Shown in pieces: positions 56,580 to 63,287 of a DNA stretch of 64,000 nucleotides (positions are counted from its first letter, which is position 1; the number at the start of each line of letters is the position of its first letter). The notes beneath the pieces are model-generated. The model had not been told where the DNA came from. It ran no database searches and worked only from the letters and a program-made list of their open reading frames with translations. Source of the stretch: Bacteroidales bacterium (lineage in GTDB: Bacteria > Bacteroidota > Bacteroidia > Bacteroidales > F082); contig JAEETH010000005.1 in NCBI GenBank assembly GCA_016290215.1, positions 1 through 64,000 of the forward strand, read 5' to 3'. Position numbers and translations under genes: made by a program.

Positions 56580-57959
56580 TTACTTCTTCTTTACATAATC
56601 GTTCATCTTCGCCTTGCCCCAAATCACCTCCATGATTTTGAGGGATTCATGCACGTCCATGTTGCCTCGGGCTTCAAGGTTGCGCTGGATGAACACGCAG
56701 TCGGTGAGTTCGGCGTTGTCGCAGACGATGTCGCGAGCCAAGGCATCGCAAGTGGGCGCGCCACAAATGCCGCAGTCGGTCTGGGGCAGACGGGCACGGT
56801 ATTCGTCAATCTTCTTCATCTTCTCCAAAGCCACTGCGATGTTGTCGTCCAAAACGAGCATGGAACGCGGCTTGATTTCGCCAACCTTCATGTTTCGCAT
56901 CAGATAGTTACGTTCTTCCACCAACTCGTGGTCCTTGGTCTGCTCACCCTTGCGCTCACGGTCGGCGATTTTTCGGGCACGACCAAACACGCGTTCGCAC
57001 ATCAGGAAACGGTTGTCGCAGGTCAGGATGCCGCCCGGACAGCTTTGGTCGCAGGCACGAAGCTCAAGGAAATCAACATTTTCGATTTCTTCGTTCTCCA
57101 CTTTTTCCAAAAACTCGATGACATTATGGATTTCGTCGATGGAGTAGGAGTGTTGTGCATCCGAGAGACGGCGCTCGCCATTGGTCAAAGAGGTTAAGAC
57201 GCCATCGGCGGAGAGTTGCGACACTGGCAGCTTCTGTTCCTTGTAGCCATGACCTTGTTTCTTGATTTCATGGTAAACACGGTTGTAGAGCGAGTCCATA
57301 TTGATGACACCGTCAACCATCGATTTCTCTTCACCTACGGGGCTTTTCACTGCAGCAATCTTTGCCGCGCAGGGCGTGATGTAAAAGATGCCGATTTGGT
57401 CGTCTTTGATTTCCATTTCTTCCTTGATTTTACGGCGGATGTACATGGCCGTGATGTCAAGCGGTGCGCGCAAGGGGATGAGGTTTTCGGTCAGACCGGG
57501 AAACTTCACCTGGATAAGGCGAACGATGGCCGGACAGAAGGTCGAAATGAGCGGCCTGATGTCGGGGTTTTCGGCGGCGTACTTGTTTTTGGCTGCCGTA
57601 TAGATGGGAATGGAAGACTCGGTCTCCAACACGTGGGTGAAGCCCAACTCTTTGAGGATGCCGTAGATACGCGACACGGTAATGTCGTTGGGAAACTGCC
57701 CAAAGAAGACGGCAGGGATGAGGGCAACTCGGATGGGATAGTTGAAGATGTCCTCAAAGTCGTCTTGTTCGATATAAATGGAGCGAGTGGGGCAGACCTT
57801 GAAGCAGTTGCCGCAGTCAACGCAACGGTCGGGCATCAGGACGGCCTTGCCATCGCGCACGCGCAATGCCTCGGTGGGACAAATCTTCATGCAGCGCGAA
57901 CAGCCGATGCAAGTGTCTTCGTCTATTTTCAGGGCGTGGAAGAACGGGGTCTTTTCCAT
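56580..57959 (-). CDS. [FeFe]-hydrogenase-like iron-sulfur protein, probably sensory
   Basis: The protein has 459 residues. Two ferredoxin-type 4Fe-4S motifs lie at the N-terminus (CIGCSRCMKICP, Cys17-27; CVDCGNCFKVCP, Cys46-56). The hydrogenase large-subunit domain keeps H-cluster-like cysteines: STFCPA (Cys142, motif L1), TPCAAK (Cys197, L2) and RACDQSCPGG (about residue 305, L3), all diverged from catalytic enzymes. The C-terminal domain DCGICGAPTCDALARDI binds a further cluster. The short length, altered motifs and neighbours (HATPase, DRTGG, PHP) suggest a group C/D-type sensory hydrogenase rather than a bulk H2 producer; this is inference. It is the last gene of its - strand set, and its start codon lies 96 bases after the stop of the ATPase gene at 58056-58478. 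Confidence 0.88.
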   Translation of the reverse strand: MEKTPFFHALKIDEDTCIGCSRCMKICPTEALRVRDGKAVLMPDRCVDCGNCFKVCPTRSIYIEQDDFEDIFNYPIRVALIPAVFFGQFPNDITVSRIYGILKELGFTHVLETESSIPIYTAAKNKYAAENPDIRPLISTFCPAIVRLIQVKFPGLTENLIPLRAPLDITAMYIRRKIKEEMEIKDDQIGIFYITPCAAKIAAVKSPVGEEKSMVDGVINMDSLYNRVYHEIKKQGHGYKEQKLPVSQLSADGVLTSLTNGERRLSDAQHSYSIDEIHNVIEFLEKVENEEIENVDFLELRACDQSCPGGILTCDNRFLMCERVFGRARKIADRERKGEQTKDHELVEERNYLMRNMKVGEIKPRSMLVLDDNIAVALEKMKKIDEYRARLPQTDCGICGAPTCDALARDIVCDNAELTDCVFIQRNLEARGNMDVHESLKIMEVIWGKAKMNDYVKKK

Positions 57960-58055
57960 AGTTTTAAGTTGTTAGTTGTTCAGTTGTCAGTTGTTCTGTT
58001 AGGCATGTCATCCCTGCAAAGGCTTGTGAGGGAGCGGGGATCTATGCCGGCTTAT
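57960..58055. repeat. Low-complexity GTTGTNAGTT tract between genes
   Basis: The 96-bp gap contains a degenerate 7-8-base repeat (AGTTGTTAGTTGTTCAGTTG and onward) directly upstream of the hydrogenase-like gene on the - strand. Similar word-like tracts precede other - strand genes here. Confidence 0.55.
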
Positions 58056-58478
58056 TCAGGTAAAATTCACCTCCATCTCGACGGTGGTGCCAACACCAAC
58101 GGTAGAGGTCACGTTCAATTTGTCGACATTCTTCTGGATGTTCGGCAAGCCCATACCCGCGCCAAAGCCCATGTTGCGGACCTCGGGCGAGGCGGTGGAA
58201 TTGCCTTCCTGCATGGCCCAGTCGATGTCGGGGATGCCGGGGCCGGTGTCCACGACCTTGACGGTAATCTTGTCGGGTTCGATGTCAGCGTAGATGGTGC
58301 CACCGTAAGCATGAGCGATGGCGTTGACTTCAGCCTCGTATAAGGCAACGACCACCCGCTTGACAATCTGAGGGCTGATATTGAGCTGCTTCAAGGTCTT
58401 CTTGATGGCGCTCGATGCGGCTCCCGCGTTTACGAAGTCCGCTTCATATACTTGATATTCTAAGTGCATGGCGTTCAA
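58056..58478 (-). CDS. Anti-sigma-factor-like GHKL ATPase
   Basis: The protein has 140 residues, the size of RsbW/SpoIIAB-type proteins. Bergerat-fold motifs are visible: N-box EAEVNAIAHAYGG, G1 box DTGPGIPD, G2 box GFGAGMGLPNI and GVGTTVEME. This family binds ATP and either phosphorylates or sequesters a partner; no sigma factor or anti-anti-sigma factor is adjacent, so the partner here is unknown. The stop of the DRTGG gene lies 13 bases upstream, so the two are co-transcribed. The start is Met1 (58478) or Met4 (58469). Confidence 0.87.
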   Translation of the reverse strand: MNAMHLEYQVYEADFVNAGAASSAIKKTLKQLNISPQIVKRVVVALYEAEVNAIAHAYGGTIYADIEPDKITVKVVDTGPGIPDIDWAMQEGNSTASPEVRNMGFGAGMGLPNIQKNVDKLNVTSTVGVGTTVEMEVNFT

Positions 58479-58491
58479 TTTTGGTTAGACA

Positions 58492-58836
58492 TCAGAAAAT
58501 GGGCAACATGCCCGCTTTGAAGAGCAGTCCGCAGGCCTTGAACATGGAGAAGTCGCTTTCCATGACCACCATGCCTTCGTCCTCGGCCTCCTCAATCATC
58601 TCCTCGGTGGCTTTCTTGCGTCTGACGAGGACGATGATGTCGAGGTTGCCCATCTCGCAGGTGCGGATGGTCTGCATGTTGCAGAGACCGGTCAAAATGA
58701 CGGGGTTGTAGTCGCCGAGGGTGAGCACGTCGCTCATCAGGTCGGAGGCGAAGGCGGTTTCGTGTTCTTCGTCCAAACGGTCTTCGCCGCAACGCACCGT
58801 GGCGTTCAAAAGTTCAGATATTTCTCTGAGTTTCAT
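58492..58836 (-). CDS. DRTGG-domain protein (first of two)
   Basis: The 114 residues read as a single DRTGG-type domain. The N-terminus MKLREISELLNATV parallels MKVKELVEKLNLKVLSG in the protein at 62572-62907, and both share a SDLMSDVL / SDLLSDVM stretch and a central hydrophobic IVLV strand. DRTGG domains accompany regulatory and CBS-domain proteins and often lie beside [FeFe]-hydrogenase genes. The biochemical role is not established. It is the first gene of the 58836-56580 unit, with a promoter candidate at 59005-59012. Confidence 0.8.
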   Translation of the reverse strand: MKLREISELLNATVRCGEDRLDEEHETAFASDLMSDVLTLGDYNPVILTGLCNMQTIRTCEMGNLDIIVLVRRKKATEEMIEEAEDEGMVVMESDFSMFKACGLLFKAGMLPIF

Positions 58837-58940
58837 TTTATTGTTGAATTGTTGTATTGTTTAATCGTTTAATTGACTACGTCGAATCTTTGATTTGTTG
58901 GTTTGTTGACTCGGGACTTCGGAACGCGGGACGTAGGACT

Positions 58941-58990
58941 TTTTGTCGCTTTGCGTCATCGCGAGGAACGAAGCGATCCAGAGTGTCGCT
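58941..58990. repeat. Dispersed GCGAGGAACGAAGCGATCC-type repeat
   Basis: CATCGCGAGGAACGAAGCG and its flanks resemble a dispersed intergenic repeat seen in many bacterial genomes. It lies in the leader between the - strand promoter and the gene at 58836. The rest of 58837-59004 contains TTGTTGAATTGTTG-like low-complexity sequence and a GACTCGGGACTTCGG segment similar to the element at 61542. Confidence 0.5.
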
Positions 58991-59004
58991 GATGTTTAAT
59001 TGCA

Positions 59005-59035
59005 CAAAAATAAATCATTTTTGAATATTAGAACG
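59005..59035 (-). promoter_or_regulatory. Candidate promoter for the 58836-56580 unit
   Basis: On the - strand, TATTTTTG (59005-59012) matches TAnnTTTG; the sequence about 19 bases upstream (CGTT) is a weak -33. It implies a leader of about 160 bases before 58836, so this half does not depend on the genes at 60984-62907. Confidence 0.45.
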
Positions 59036-59065
59036 GAATTTTATAATAAAAATCTCCCAATTCCA

Positions 59066-59094
59066 CTTGTTTTTCCGATTTCTTTGTATATTTG
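59066..59094 (+). promoter_or_regulatory. Promoter of the structured RNA
   Basis: CTTG (59066-59069), 17 bases, then TATATTTG (59087-59094). Confidence 0.65.
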
Positions 59095-59099
59095 CCTCG

Positions 59100-59310
59100 G
59101 TTCTTATGGCGGATTCTGTGCCGCCGACATCAAGAAACACGAAGCGTTATGCTCGTCTTGTTGATGGAAACTTGAGAAATTTTCGCAGGCAAGTGAGTAT
59201 AGTGGTTCGCGCGTTATGCGTGGGCTGTTATATGCATCTTCCTGCAAAGGTAATTCTCACGACCTCCATCAAAAGACGTGGTATCGCAGTACCACGCTTC
59301 TTTTGTATGA
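59100..59310 (+). ncRNA. Structured RNA, candidate 6S-like (Bacteroidales-1 type)
   Basis: About 210 bases between a clear promoter and a terminator-like hairpin fold into one long interrupted hairpin. Pairing from outside inward: GAAGCGT (59141-59147) with ACGCTTC (59294-59300); CGTCTT-G-TTGATGG (59154-59167) with CCATCAAAAGACG (59266-59278), one bulge; TGAGAA (59173-59178) with TTCTCA (59254-59259); GCAGG (59185-59189) with CCTGC (59241-59245); then a GC-rich apical part. A separate 5' hairpin, GGCGG/CCGCC, lies at 59109-59125. The 3' end can instead form CGTGGTA/TACCACG (59277-59296) followed by CTTCTTTT. A long rod with internal loops is the 6S RNA layout, which sequesters RNA polymerase. 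The family match is my inference from shape and promoter. Confidence 0.5.
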
Positions 59311-59373
59311 TTTGTCCTTTGTGGTGCTAGGAAGGAAATTATAGGTTGCGCCCGACACGAATTTAGGGGTGAA

Positions 59374-59853
59374 ATGATGAAAAAAATATCAAAAATCAAG
59401 TCATTACCAATTGCTTTATTTGCATTTGCTTTGTTTGCCATGACAAGTTGCACCAAAATCGATGACAGAGATCAGTTTGTTGGCACATACAGAATCAATG
59501 CAACAGGTTCTTATTCAATGGTGATAAATGGCCAAACTTACACTGAACCGATATCTTCAGCTAACAATGCAACTTTAACTGTTACAAAATCTTCAAGTTC
59601 TGAAAACACAGTGTTTGTTTCTGGTTATTATAATGCGGAGGCAGATGTTGTAGGGAATACAATTACTATTGACTCAGAAACGGATACACAAACTCAAGAC
59701 GGCACTACAATAACTCTTACTGTTTCTCATAATAGAGGTACTCTATCTGGCAATACGCTTTCTTTCACTAGTAATATCACCGGTAATGCCTATTATCAAG
59801 GTTATTCATACCCGATATATGGAAATATTAGTAATGTGGCATATAAACAATAG
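59374..59853 (+). CDS. Putative surface-exposed lipoprotein
   Basis: The protein has 159 residues. A lipoprotein signal peptide ends at the lipobox FAMTSC, with Cys26 as the lipidated residue. The following residues, TKIDDRD, include acidic positions like the lipoprotein export signal that sends Bacteroidota lipoproteins to the cell surface. The mature part is Ser/Thr-rich with alternating strands and no cysteine or known motif, resembling a small beta-barrel or lipocalin-like domain. Base composition is more AT-rich than the adhesin genes. A terminator follows at 59935. Function not recognised. Confidence 0.75.
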   Translation: MMKKISKIKSLPIALFAFALFAMTSCTKIDDRDQFVGTYRINATGSYSMVINGQTYTEPISSANNATLTVTKSSSSENTVFVSGYYNAEADVVGNTITIDSETDTQTQDGTTITLTVSHNRGTLSGNTLSFTSNITGNAYYQGYSYPIYGNISNVAYKQ

Positions 59854-59934
59854 TATCTTCATTTCTAGAGCTTCAGCTTTTCATTTTAAAAAGTGTTGAA
59901 TATCAGTTTTTCTATAAGAAATAGAAAAGCCAGA

Positions 59935-59968
59935 AAGAAGGCGCGGCATGCTTGTTGTGCCTTCTTTT
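59935..59968 (+). terminator. Terminator after the lipoprotein gene
   Basis: AAGAAGGC pairs with GCCTTCTT around a partly pairing 16-base interior, followed by TT. Confidence 0.75.
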
Positions 59969-60016
59969 GGTATTATGCAGCCCATGCAAAATAATTCAAG
60001 GTTCAAGCAAATTTAG

Positions 60017-60024
60017 TACCTTTG
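60017..60024 (+). promoter_or_regulatory. -7 element before the small ORF
   Basis: TACCTTTG matches TAnnTTTG. The ATG at 60034 is 9 bases downstream, so the transcript would have almost no leader. Confidence 0.5.
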
Positions 60025-60033
60025 CTATCGAAT

Positions 60034-60243
60034 ATGCCCAACCAAGCAATCCTTAAAGTCCCAACTACGATTTTAATGGAAGAACAAGCCTTTATCGATT
60101 TAATTCACCAGAGCATGAAGAATTCTGCACGGCAGTTGCAAAGCTCTTTGGGACGACCGTCATCACATGCTACGCGAGAGGAAGCTTTGAAGCAAGTTGA
60201 AATGTTGAACGCTGCCAAAAAAGTCCAAGAAACTTTGCAATAG
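60034..60243 (+). CDS. Small hypothetical protein
   Basis: The protein has 69 residues from the ATG at 60034, preferred over an upstream TTG because the -7 element covers that codon. It starts MPNQAILKVPTT and is predicted mostly helical and charged, with no signal peptide or cysteine. I do not recognise a family. The promoter and a plausible composition support it as a real gene, but it could be a fragment of a larger gene in this decayed patch. Confidence 0.45.
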   Translation: MPNQAILKVPTTILMEEQAFIDLIHQSMKNSARQLQSSLGRPSSHATREEALKQVEMLNAAKKVQETLQ

Positions 60244-60288
60244 GCGAGTTTCAAGAACTAATCATTAAATCTTCAATCCAAAAAAGTC

Positions 60289-60316
60289 TTTGGTTTTGCG
60301 GTTTTTTTTATCTTTG
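60289..60316 (+). promoter_or_regulatory. Promoter of the rhuM remnant
   Basis: TTTG (60289-60292), 16 bases, TATCTTTG (60309-60316). The ATG at 60349 follows after 32 bases. Confidence 0.55.
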
Positions 60317-60348
60317 CAAAGCAAATAACAACATACAAAACCATCTTT

Positions 60349-60971
60349 ATGCCCTCCAACGAAATCACCATCCGCTCATCCGCTGCCGAATATCTGACAT
60401 ACATCGCAGCCACTGGCGACAATCCTTAAAGCATCGAAATGCGTTATGAGGACGAGAACATCTGGCTTACGCAAAAGCTTATGGCGGTGCTGTATGATGT
60501 AGATGTTCGAACAATTAACTATCACATAAAGAAGATTTTAGAAGACGGTGAACTGAACGAGAGTTCAGTTATCCGAAAATATTGGATAACTGCTTCTGAC
60601 GGCAAAAACTATGAAACCAACCATTATGGTCTCCAAATGATTATCGCTGTCGGTTTCAAGGTAAACAACGAAAGGGCAGTTCGTTTCCGCAAGTGGGCCA
60701 ACCAAATAGTGAAGGACTAAACTATACAAGGCTGGGCCAAGCCAAACGCAACATTCCAATGACGATGCAGGATTGGGCAAAGCACCTTGACCGCATCCTC
60801 ATGGCTACGGAGCATGAACTATTGACCAATGCAGGGACAATCTCAATGGAAGTCGCACGTCAACACGCCGAAACAGAATTCGAGAAATTTAGAATTGTTC
60901 AAGACCGCCTTTTTGAAAGCGATTTCGATAGGTTTTTGGCATTGGAAGAAGGACGGAAGGAGTTGGAATAA
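60349..60971 (+). pseudogene. Decayed RhuM-family (virulence-associated) gene
   Basis: The N-terminal part reads as a RhuM-family protein: MPSNEITIRSS, then after a stop at 60427-60429 (TAA where family members usually have Gln), IEMRYEDENIWLTQKL, DVRTINYHIKKI, YGLQMIIAVGFKVNNER and FRKWANQIVKD. A second in-frame stop at 60718-60720 is followed by TIQGW. The C-terminal part (RNIPMTMQDWAKHL, EKFRIVQDRLFESDF) lies in another frame. Roughly 130-150 central residues are missing, so the gene has two nonsense codons and a frame-shifting internal deletion. RhuM proteins often accompany mobile islands and restriction loci. It ends 12 bases from the convergent gene at 60984. Confidence 0.8.
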
Positions 60972-60983
60972 CCCATTGCCAGT

Positions 60984-61532
60984 TCAATCGTTATAATGTA
61001 TCTCCTCCAAATTCTCCTGAATCATCTCCTTCAGATATTTCATGATGCTGACATCGGTCATGGGCATCCCGTCGAGGGCTTCCTTGATTTCATCGGTGTC
61101 GAAGACGAACTCGCCGTCGTCGGTGATGTGCTTGTAGATGAAATGGATGTCCTCGTGGGCCGAAAACAGCATCACCAATGAGCCGGCCAAGTCGCCCATC
61201 GGGGGACGGTCGAGGTGGTCGTGCTGGAACCAGAAGTTCAGCACAGTGCCTTTCCCAACCTCGCTCTCAATCTTCATGCCGCCACCAGCGTTTTCGGTGT
61301 TCATCTTAATGAGCGGCAGACCCAAGCCGACCTTGCGCGTTGTGCGCGAAGTGGTCCAGGGATCAGTTACCTTGGCTAAAAACTCTGGCGTCATGCCTTT
61401 ACCGTTGTCCTTAATGGTGAAGGCGTATATGTTATCTTTCAGGCTGTCACGAATGGTCAGCTCGACAAGGGTTGAGTTGGCCGCCGTCGAGTTTTCCATC
61501 AGGTCGTAAACGTGCATTGATAGTTCTTTCAT
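60984..61532 (-). CDS. GHKL ATPase, histidine-kinase-like
   Basis: The protein has 182 residues. Motifs: N-box region DLMENSTAANSTLVEL, G1 DNGKGMTP, VGLGLPLIK (G2) and GTVLNFWF. A C-terminal extension of about 75 residues follows the ATPase fold. No phosphoacceptor histidine region is visible, so it is an ATP-binding partner rather than a full kinase. Proteins of this type commonly lie between PHP and hydrogenase genes in [FeFe]-hydrogenase regulatory sets. It is downstream of the PHP gene with the 61542-61697 element between them. Confidence 0.82.
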   Translation of the reverse strand: MKELSMHVYDLMENSTAANSTLVELTIRDSLKDNIYAFTIKDNGKGMTPEFLAKVTDPWTTSRTTRKVGLGLPLIKMNTENAGGGMKIESEVGKGTVLNFWFQHDHLDRPPMGDLAGSLVMLFSAHEDIHFIYKHITDDGEFVFDTDEIKEALDGMPMTDVSIMKYLKEMIQENLEEIHYND

Positions 61533-61541
61533 AGTCTATTT

Positions 61542-61697
61542 TTTTGACTTCGGGACACGAGACTTTTTGACTATGACCATTGACCATGACTATGACCGCT
61601 TTCACGGAAATGCAGTAGTTTCAACTCTAGGCTAAAGTGGTCATTGTCATAGTCACAAGTCATCGTCCCATAGTCTCGCGTCCAATGTGTAAACTAA
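61542..61697. repeat. Inverted-repeat element with GACTATGACC words, copy 1
   Basis: The left arm (TTTTGACTTCGGGACACGAG, then GACTATGACCATTGACCATG) is an imperfect inverse of the right arm (GGTCATTGTCATAGTCACAA, then ATAGTCTCGCGTCCA). A related copy lies at 63074-63273. It occupies nearly the whole gap between two - strand genes. Confidence 0.7.
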
Positions 61698-61711
61698 TGT
61701 TGTTCATTTAC

Positions 61712-62488
61712 TCATCCAAAAAGGAGTTGTAGTTTTTCCTTGGGTTCAGTGTCGATATAGCGTCCGTTCTCGCCGTGCAGCGTCTTGCGGAACTCATCGA
61801 AGGTCTTGTCGTACATGTGCAGCACGCAATGCACCTCGCCGATGATGTGCAGGAAGTGAGCGTCGCTGCTCTTGGTGAAGTTGAACTTCTTCAGGTAGGC
61901 GTATTTCTTCAGGAAATCGGGCTTGGTGACGTGCTTCGAGATTTCCAAAGCATCCGCCTTGATGTCGGGCGGCACGAAGCCTAACTGACTCACCAAGCTG
62001 CTTGCTGGCTTGTTGACGTGCGCGGGAACAAACAGCCCGCCGATTTCATGCACCACATCATAGAGTTGGTCCAAATCGGCATCCAGCGCCGACCACAGCA
62101 GCCATTCCTCTTCGCCTACCACTTCCTCATTCTCATCAACGATGAGTTGATAGCCGAATTTTTCCTCATCCAATGGAATGTGGGGGAGGTGTGCGTCAAG
62201 AAATTCCTGGAATTTGTCCAGCTGCTCGTCGTTCTCGAAGTAGGCGAGGGCATGGGCTTCTTCTTGCGTGGTGATTTCGACGCCGCCGATGACAAAGATG
62301 CCGTTTTCGCGTCCAATCTTTTGCGTCACCTTCACCTGCCGGGTGGTGTTGTGATCGCAGATGGCGATGACGTCGAGGTGGAGCTTCTTGGCCTGCTCTA
62401 CGATGGCGGAGGGACTCATATAGAGGTCGCCGCACGGCGAAAGCACCGTGTGCATGTGGAGGTCGGCTCTATATGATTGGAGTTCCAT
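61712..62488 (-). CDS. PHP-domain metal-dependent phosphoesterase
   Basis: The protein has 258 residues and all main PHP metal motifs: DLHMHT, ICDHN, GGVEIT, PAHVNK and SSDAHF. PHP domains hydrolyse phosphoester bonds using a metal cluster; the substrate here is unknown. The linkage to DRTGG, GHKL ATPase and hydrogenase-like genes is a recurring Bacteroidota and Firmicutes arrangement, suggesting a role in signalling or cofactor turnover for the hydrogenase system. The start at 62488 lies just after a GAGTTAG tandem repeat on the + strand map. Confidence 0.88.
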   Translation of the reverse strand: MELQSYRADLHMHTVLSPCGDLYMSPSAIVEQAKKLHLDVIAICDHNTTRQVKVTQKIGRENGIFVIGGVEITTQEEAHALAYFENDEQLDKFQEFLDAHLPHIPLDEEKFGYQLIVDENEEVVGEEEWLLWSALDADLDQLYDVVHEIGGLFVPAHVNKPASSLVSQLGFVPPDIKADALEISKHVTKPDFLKKYAYLKKFNFTKSSDAHFLHIIGEVHCVLHMYDKTFDEFRKTLHGENGRYIDTEPKEKLQLLFG

Positions 62489-62490
62489 AA

Positions 62491-62577
62491 GAGTTAGGAG
62501 TTAGGAGTTAGGAGTTAGGAGTGAAATGCATTGCTGGCGTCAGCCTGCTCCTCACTCCCAACTACACACTCCTAACT
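62491..62577. repeat. GAGTTAG tandem repeat with inverted partner
   Basis: About four and a half GAGTTAG units (62491-62523) face a degenerate inverse, CTCACTCCCAACTACACACT (62551-62570) then CCTAACT (62571-62577). The partner overlaps the end of the next gene, whose TAG stop falls within the repeat. Confidence 0.75.
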
Positions 62578-62907
62578 ATTTAAAAGGTTATAAACCAATC
62601 CAGCGATCTCGTATGTGGGAAGGTTGGTCTGCAGGATGGGCAAATCCTCGTCGTTGCTCTGCTCGATGGTCTCATCGTTAGGCATGAGGTTCTTCACCAG
62701 GATGATGCATGACATTTCCTTCAGCGAGGCCACGGCCATCACGTTCTTGTGGGTTTGGAGGGTAATCCAGATGTTGCCTTCCATGGCGTTGCCCATCACG
62801 TCGCTCAAAAGGTCGCTGATGTAGCAGCCATCTATCTCTCTGTCAAGGCCTTTCTCACCCGAGAGGACCTTCAGGTTGAGTTTTTCGACTAATTCTTTTA
62901 CTTTCAT
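62572..62907 (-). CDS. DRTGG-domain protein (second of two)
   Basis: The 111 residues form a single DRTGG-type domain, paralogous to the protein at 58492-58836 (shared YISDLLSDVM, central VASLKEMSCIILV strand). The last codons and the stop lie inside a GAGTTAG-type repeat (stop TAG). It is probably the first gene of the set DRTGG-PHP-ATPase (62907 to 60984). A promoter candidate lies at 62950-62957 and the aspA terminator just upstream of it, so this set starts its own transcript. Confidence 0.8.
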   Translation of the reverse strand: MKVKELVEKLNLKVLSGEKGLDREIDGCYISDLLSDVMGNAMEGNIWITLQTHKNVMAVASLKEMSCIILVKNLMPNDETIEQSNDEDLPILQTNLPTYEIAGLVYNLLNS

Positions 62908-62949
62908 TGTTTATCGTTTTAAATCTTGTGTTTCGTTACTATTGGACTG

Positions 62950-62957
62950 CAAATTTA
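62950..62957 (-). promoter_or_regulatory. Promoter -7 element of the DRTGG-PHP-ATPase set
   Basis: On the - strand TAAATTTG matches TAnnTTTG, with TTCG about 19 bases upstream as a near-consensus -33. It is about 43 bases before the start codon. Confidence 0.6.
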
Positions 62958-62986
62958 TGAATTATTTTCTAAATAACGAAAAACTC

Positions 62987-63024
62987 AAAAAAATAACGGC
63001 ACCGCATGAAGCGACACCGTTATT
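62987..63024 (-). terminator. Rho-independent terminator of aspA
   Basis: On the - strand, AATAACGG (arm at 63017-63024) pairs with CCGTTATT (arm at 62992-62999). The GC-rich interior pairs partly, and the - strand then runs into T residues. Confidence 0.7.
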
Positions 63025-63073
63025 CAAAGCAATTTCCTAATTAAATAAGTAACTAATCAAATTTAAACTACAT

Positions 63074-63273
63074 GTTTTTTGACTCGGGGCTTTTTGACCA
63101 TGACCATTGACTATGACCATGACCACTTTTATAGAGTTCGAGATTTTGCGGGCTTTTCTTTGGACAAGTGATTAGCCATTGTAAAGCCGTTAAGCTCAAC
63201 CACAATTTGCCAGTGGTCATAGTCATGGTCACAAGTCATTGTTCTATAGTCTCGCGTCCATTATGTAAACTAA
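63074..63273. repeat. Inverted-repeat element with GACTATGACC words, copy 2
   Basis: Shares both arms with 61542-61697 (TTTTTTGACTCGGG, GACCATTGACTATGACC; CATAGTCATGGTCACAAGTC, ATAGTCTCGCGTCCA, GTAAACTAA) but has a longer, unrelated centre. It fills most of the 380-bp gap after aspA; besides the terminator and promoter nothing else is seen there. Confidence 0.7.
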
Positions 63274-63287
63274 ATCTGCCCATCTAC

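Noticed and set aside
57216-58343. A 375-codon + strand frame across the hydrogenase-like and ATPase genes
   Set aside because: It runs antisense through two genes with clear catalytic or cluster motifs and has no recognisable domain.
59067-59330. An open frame of 87 codons on the + strand
   Set aside because: It overlaps the structured RNA and its promoter, is rich in Arg and Cys with no family resemblance, and its start lies upstream of the predicted transcript start.
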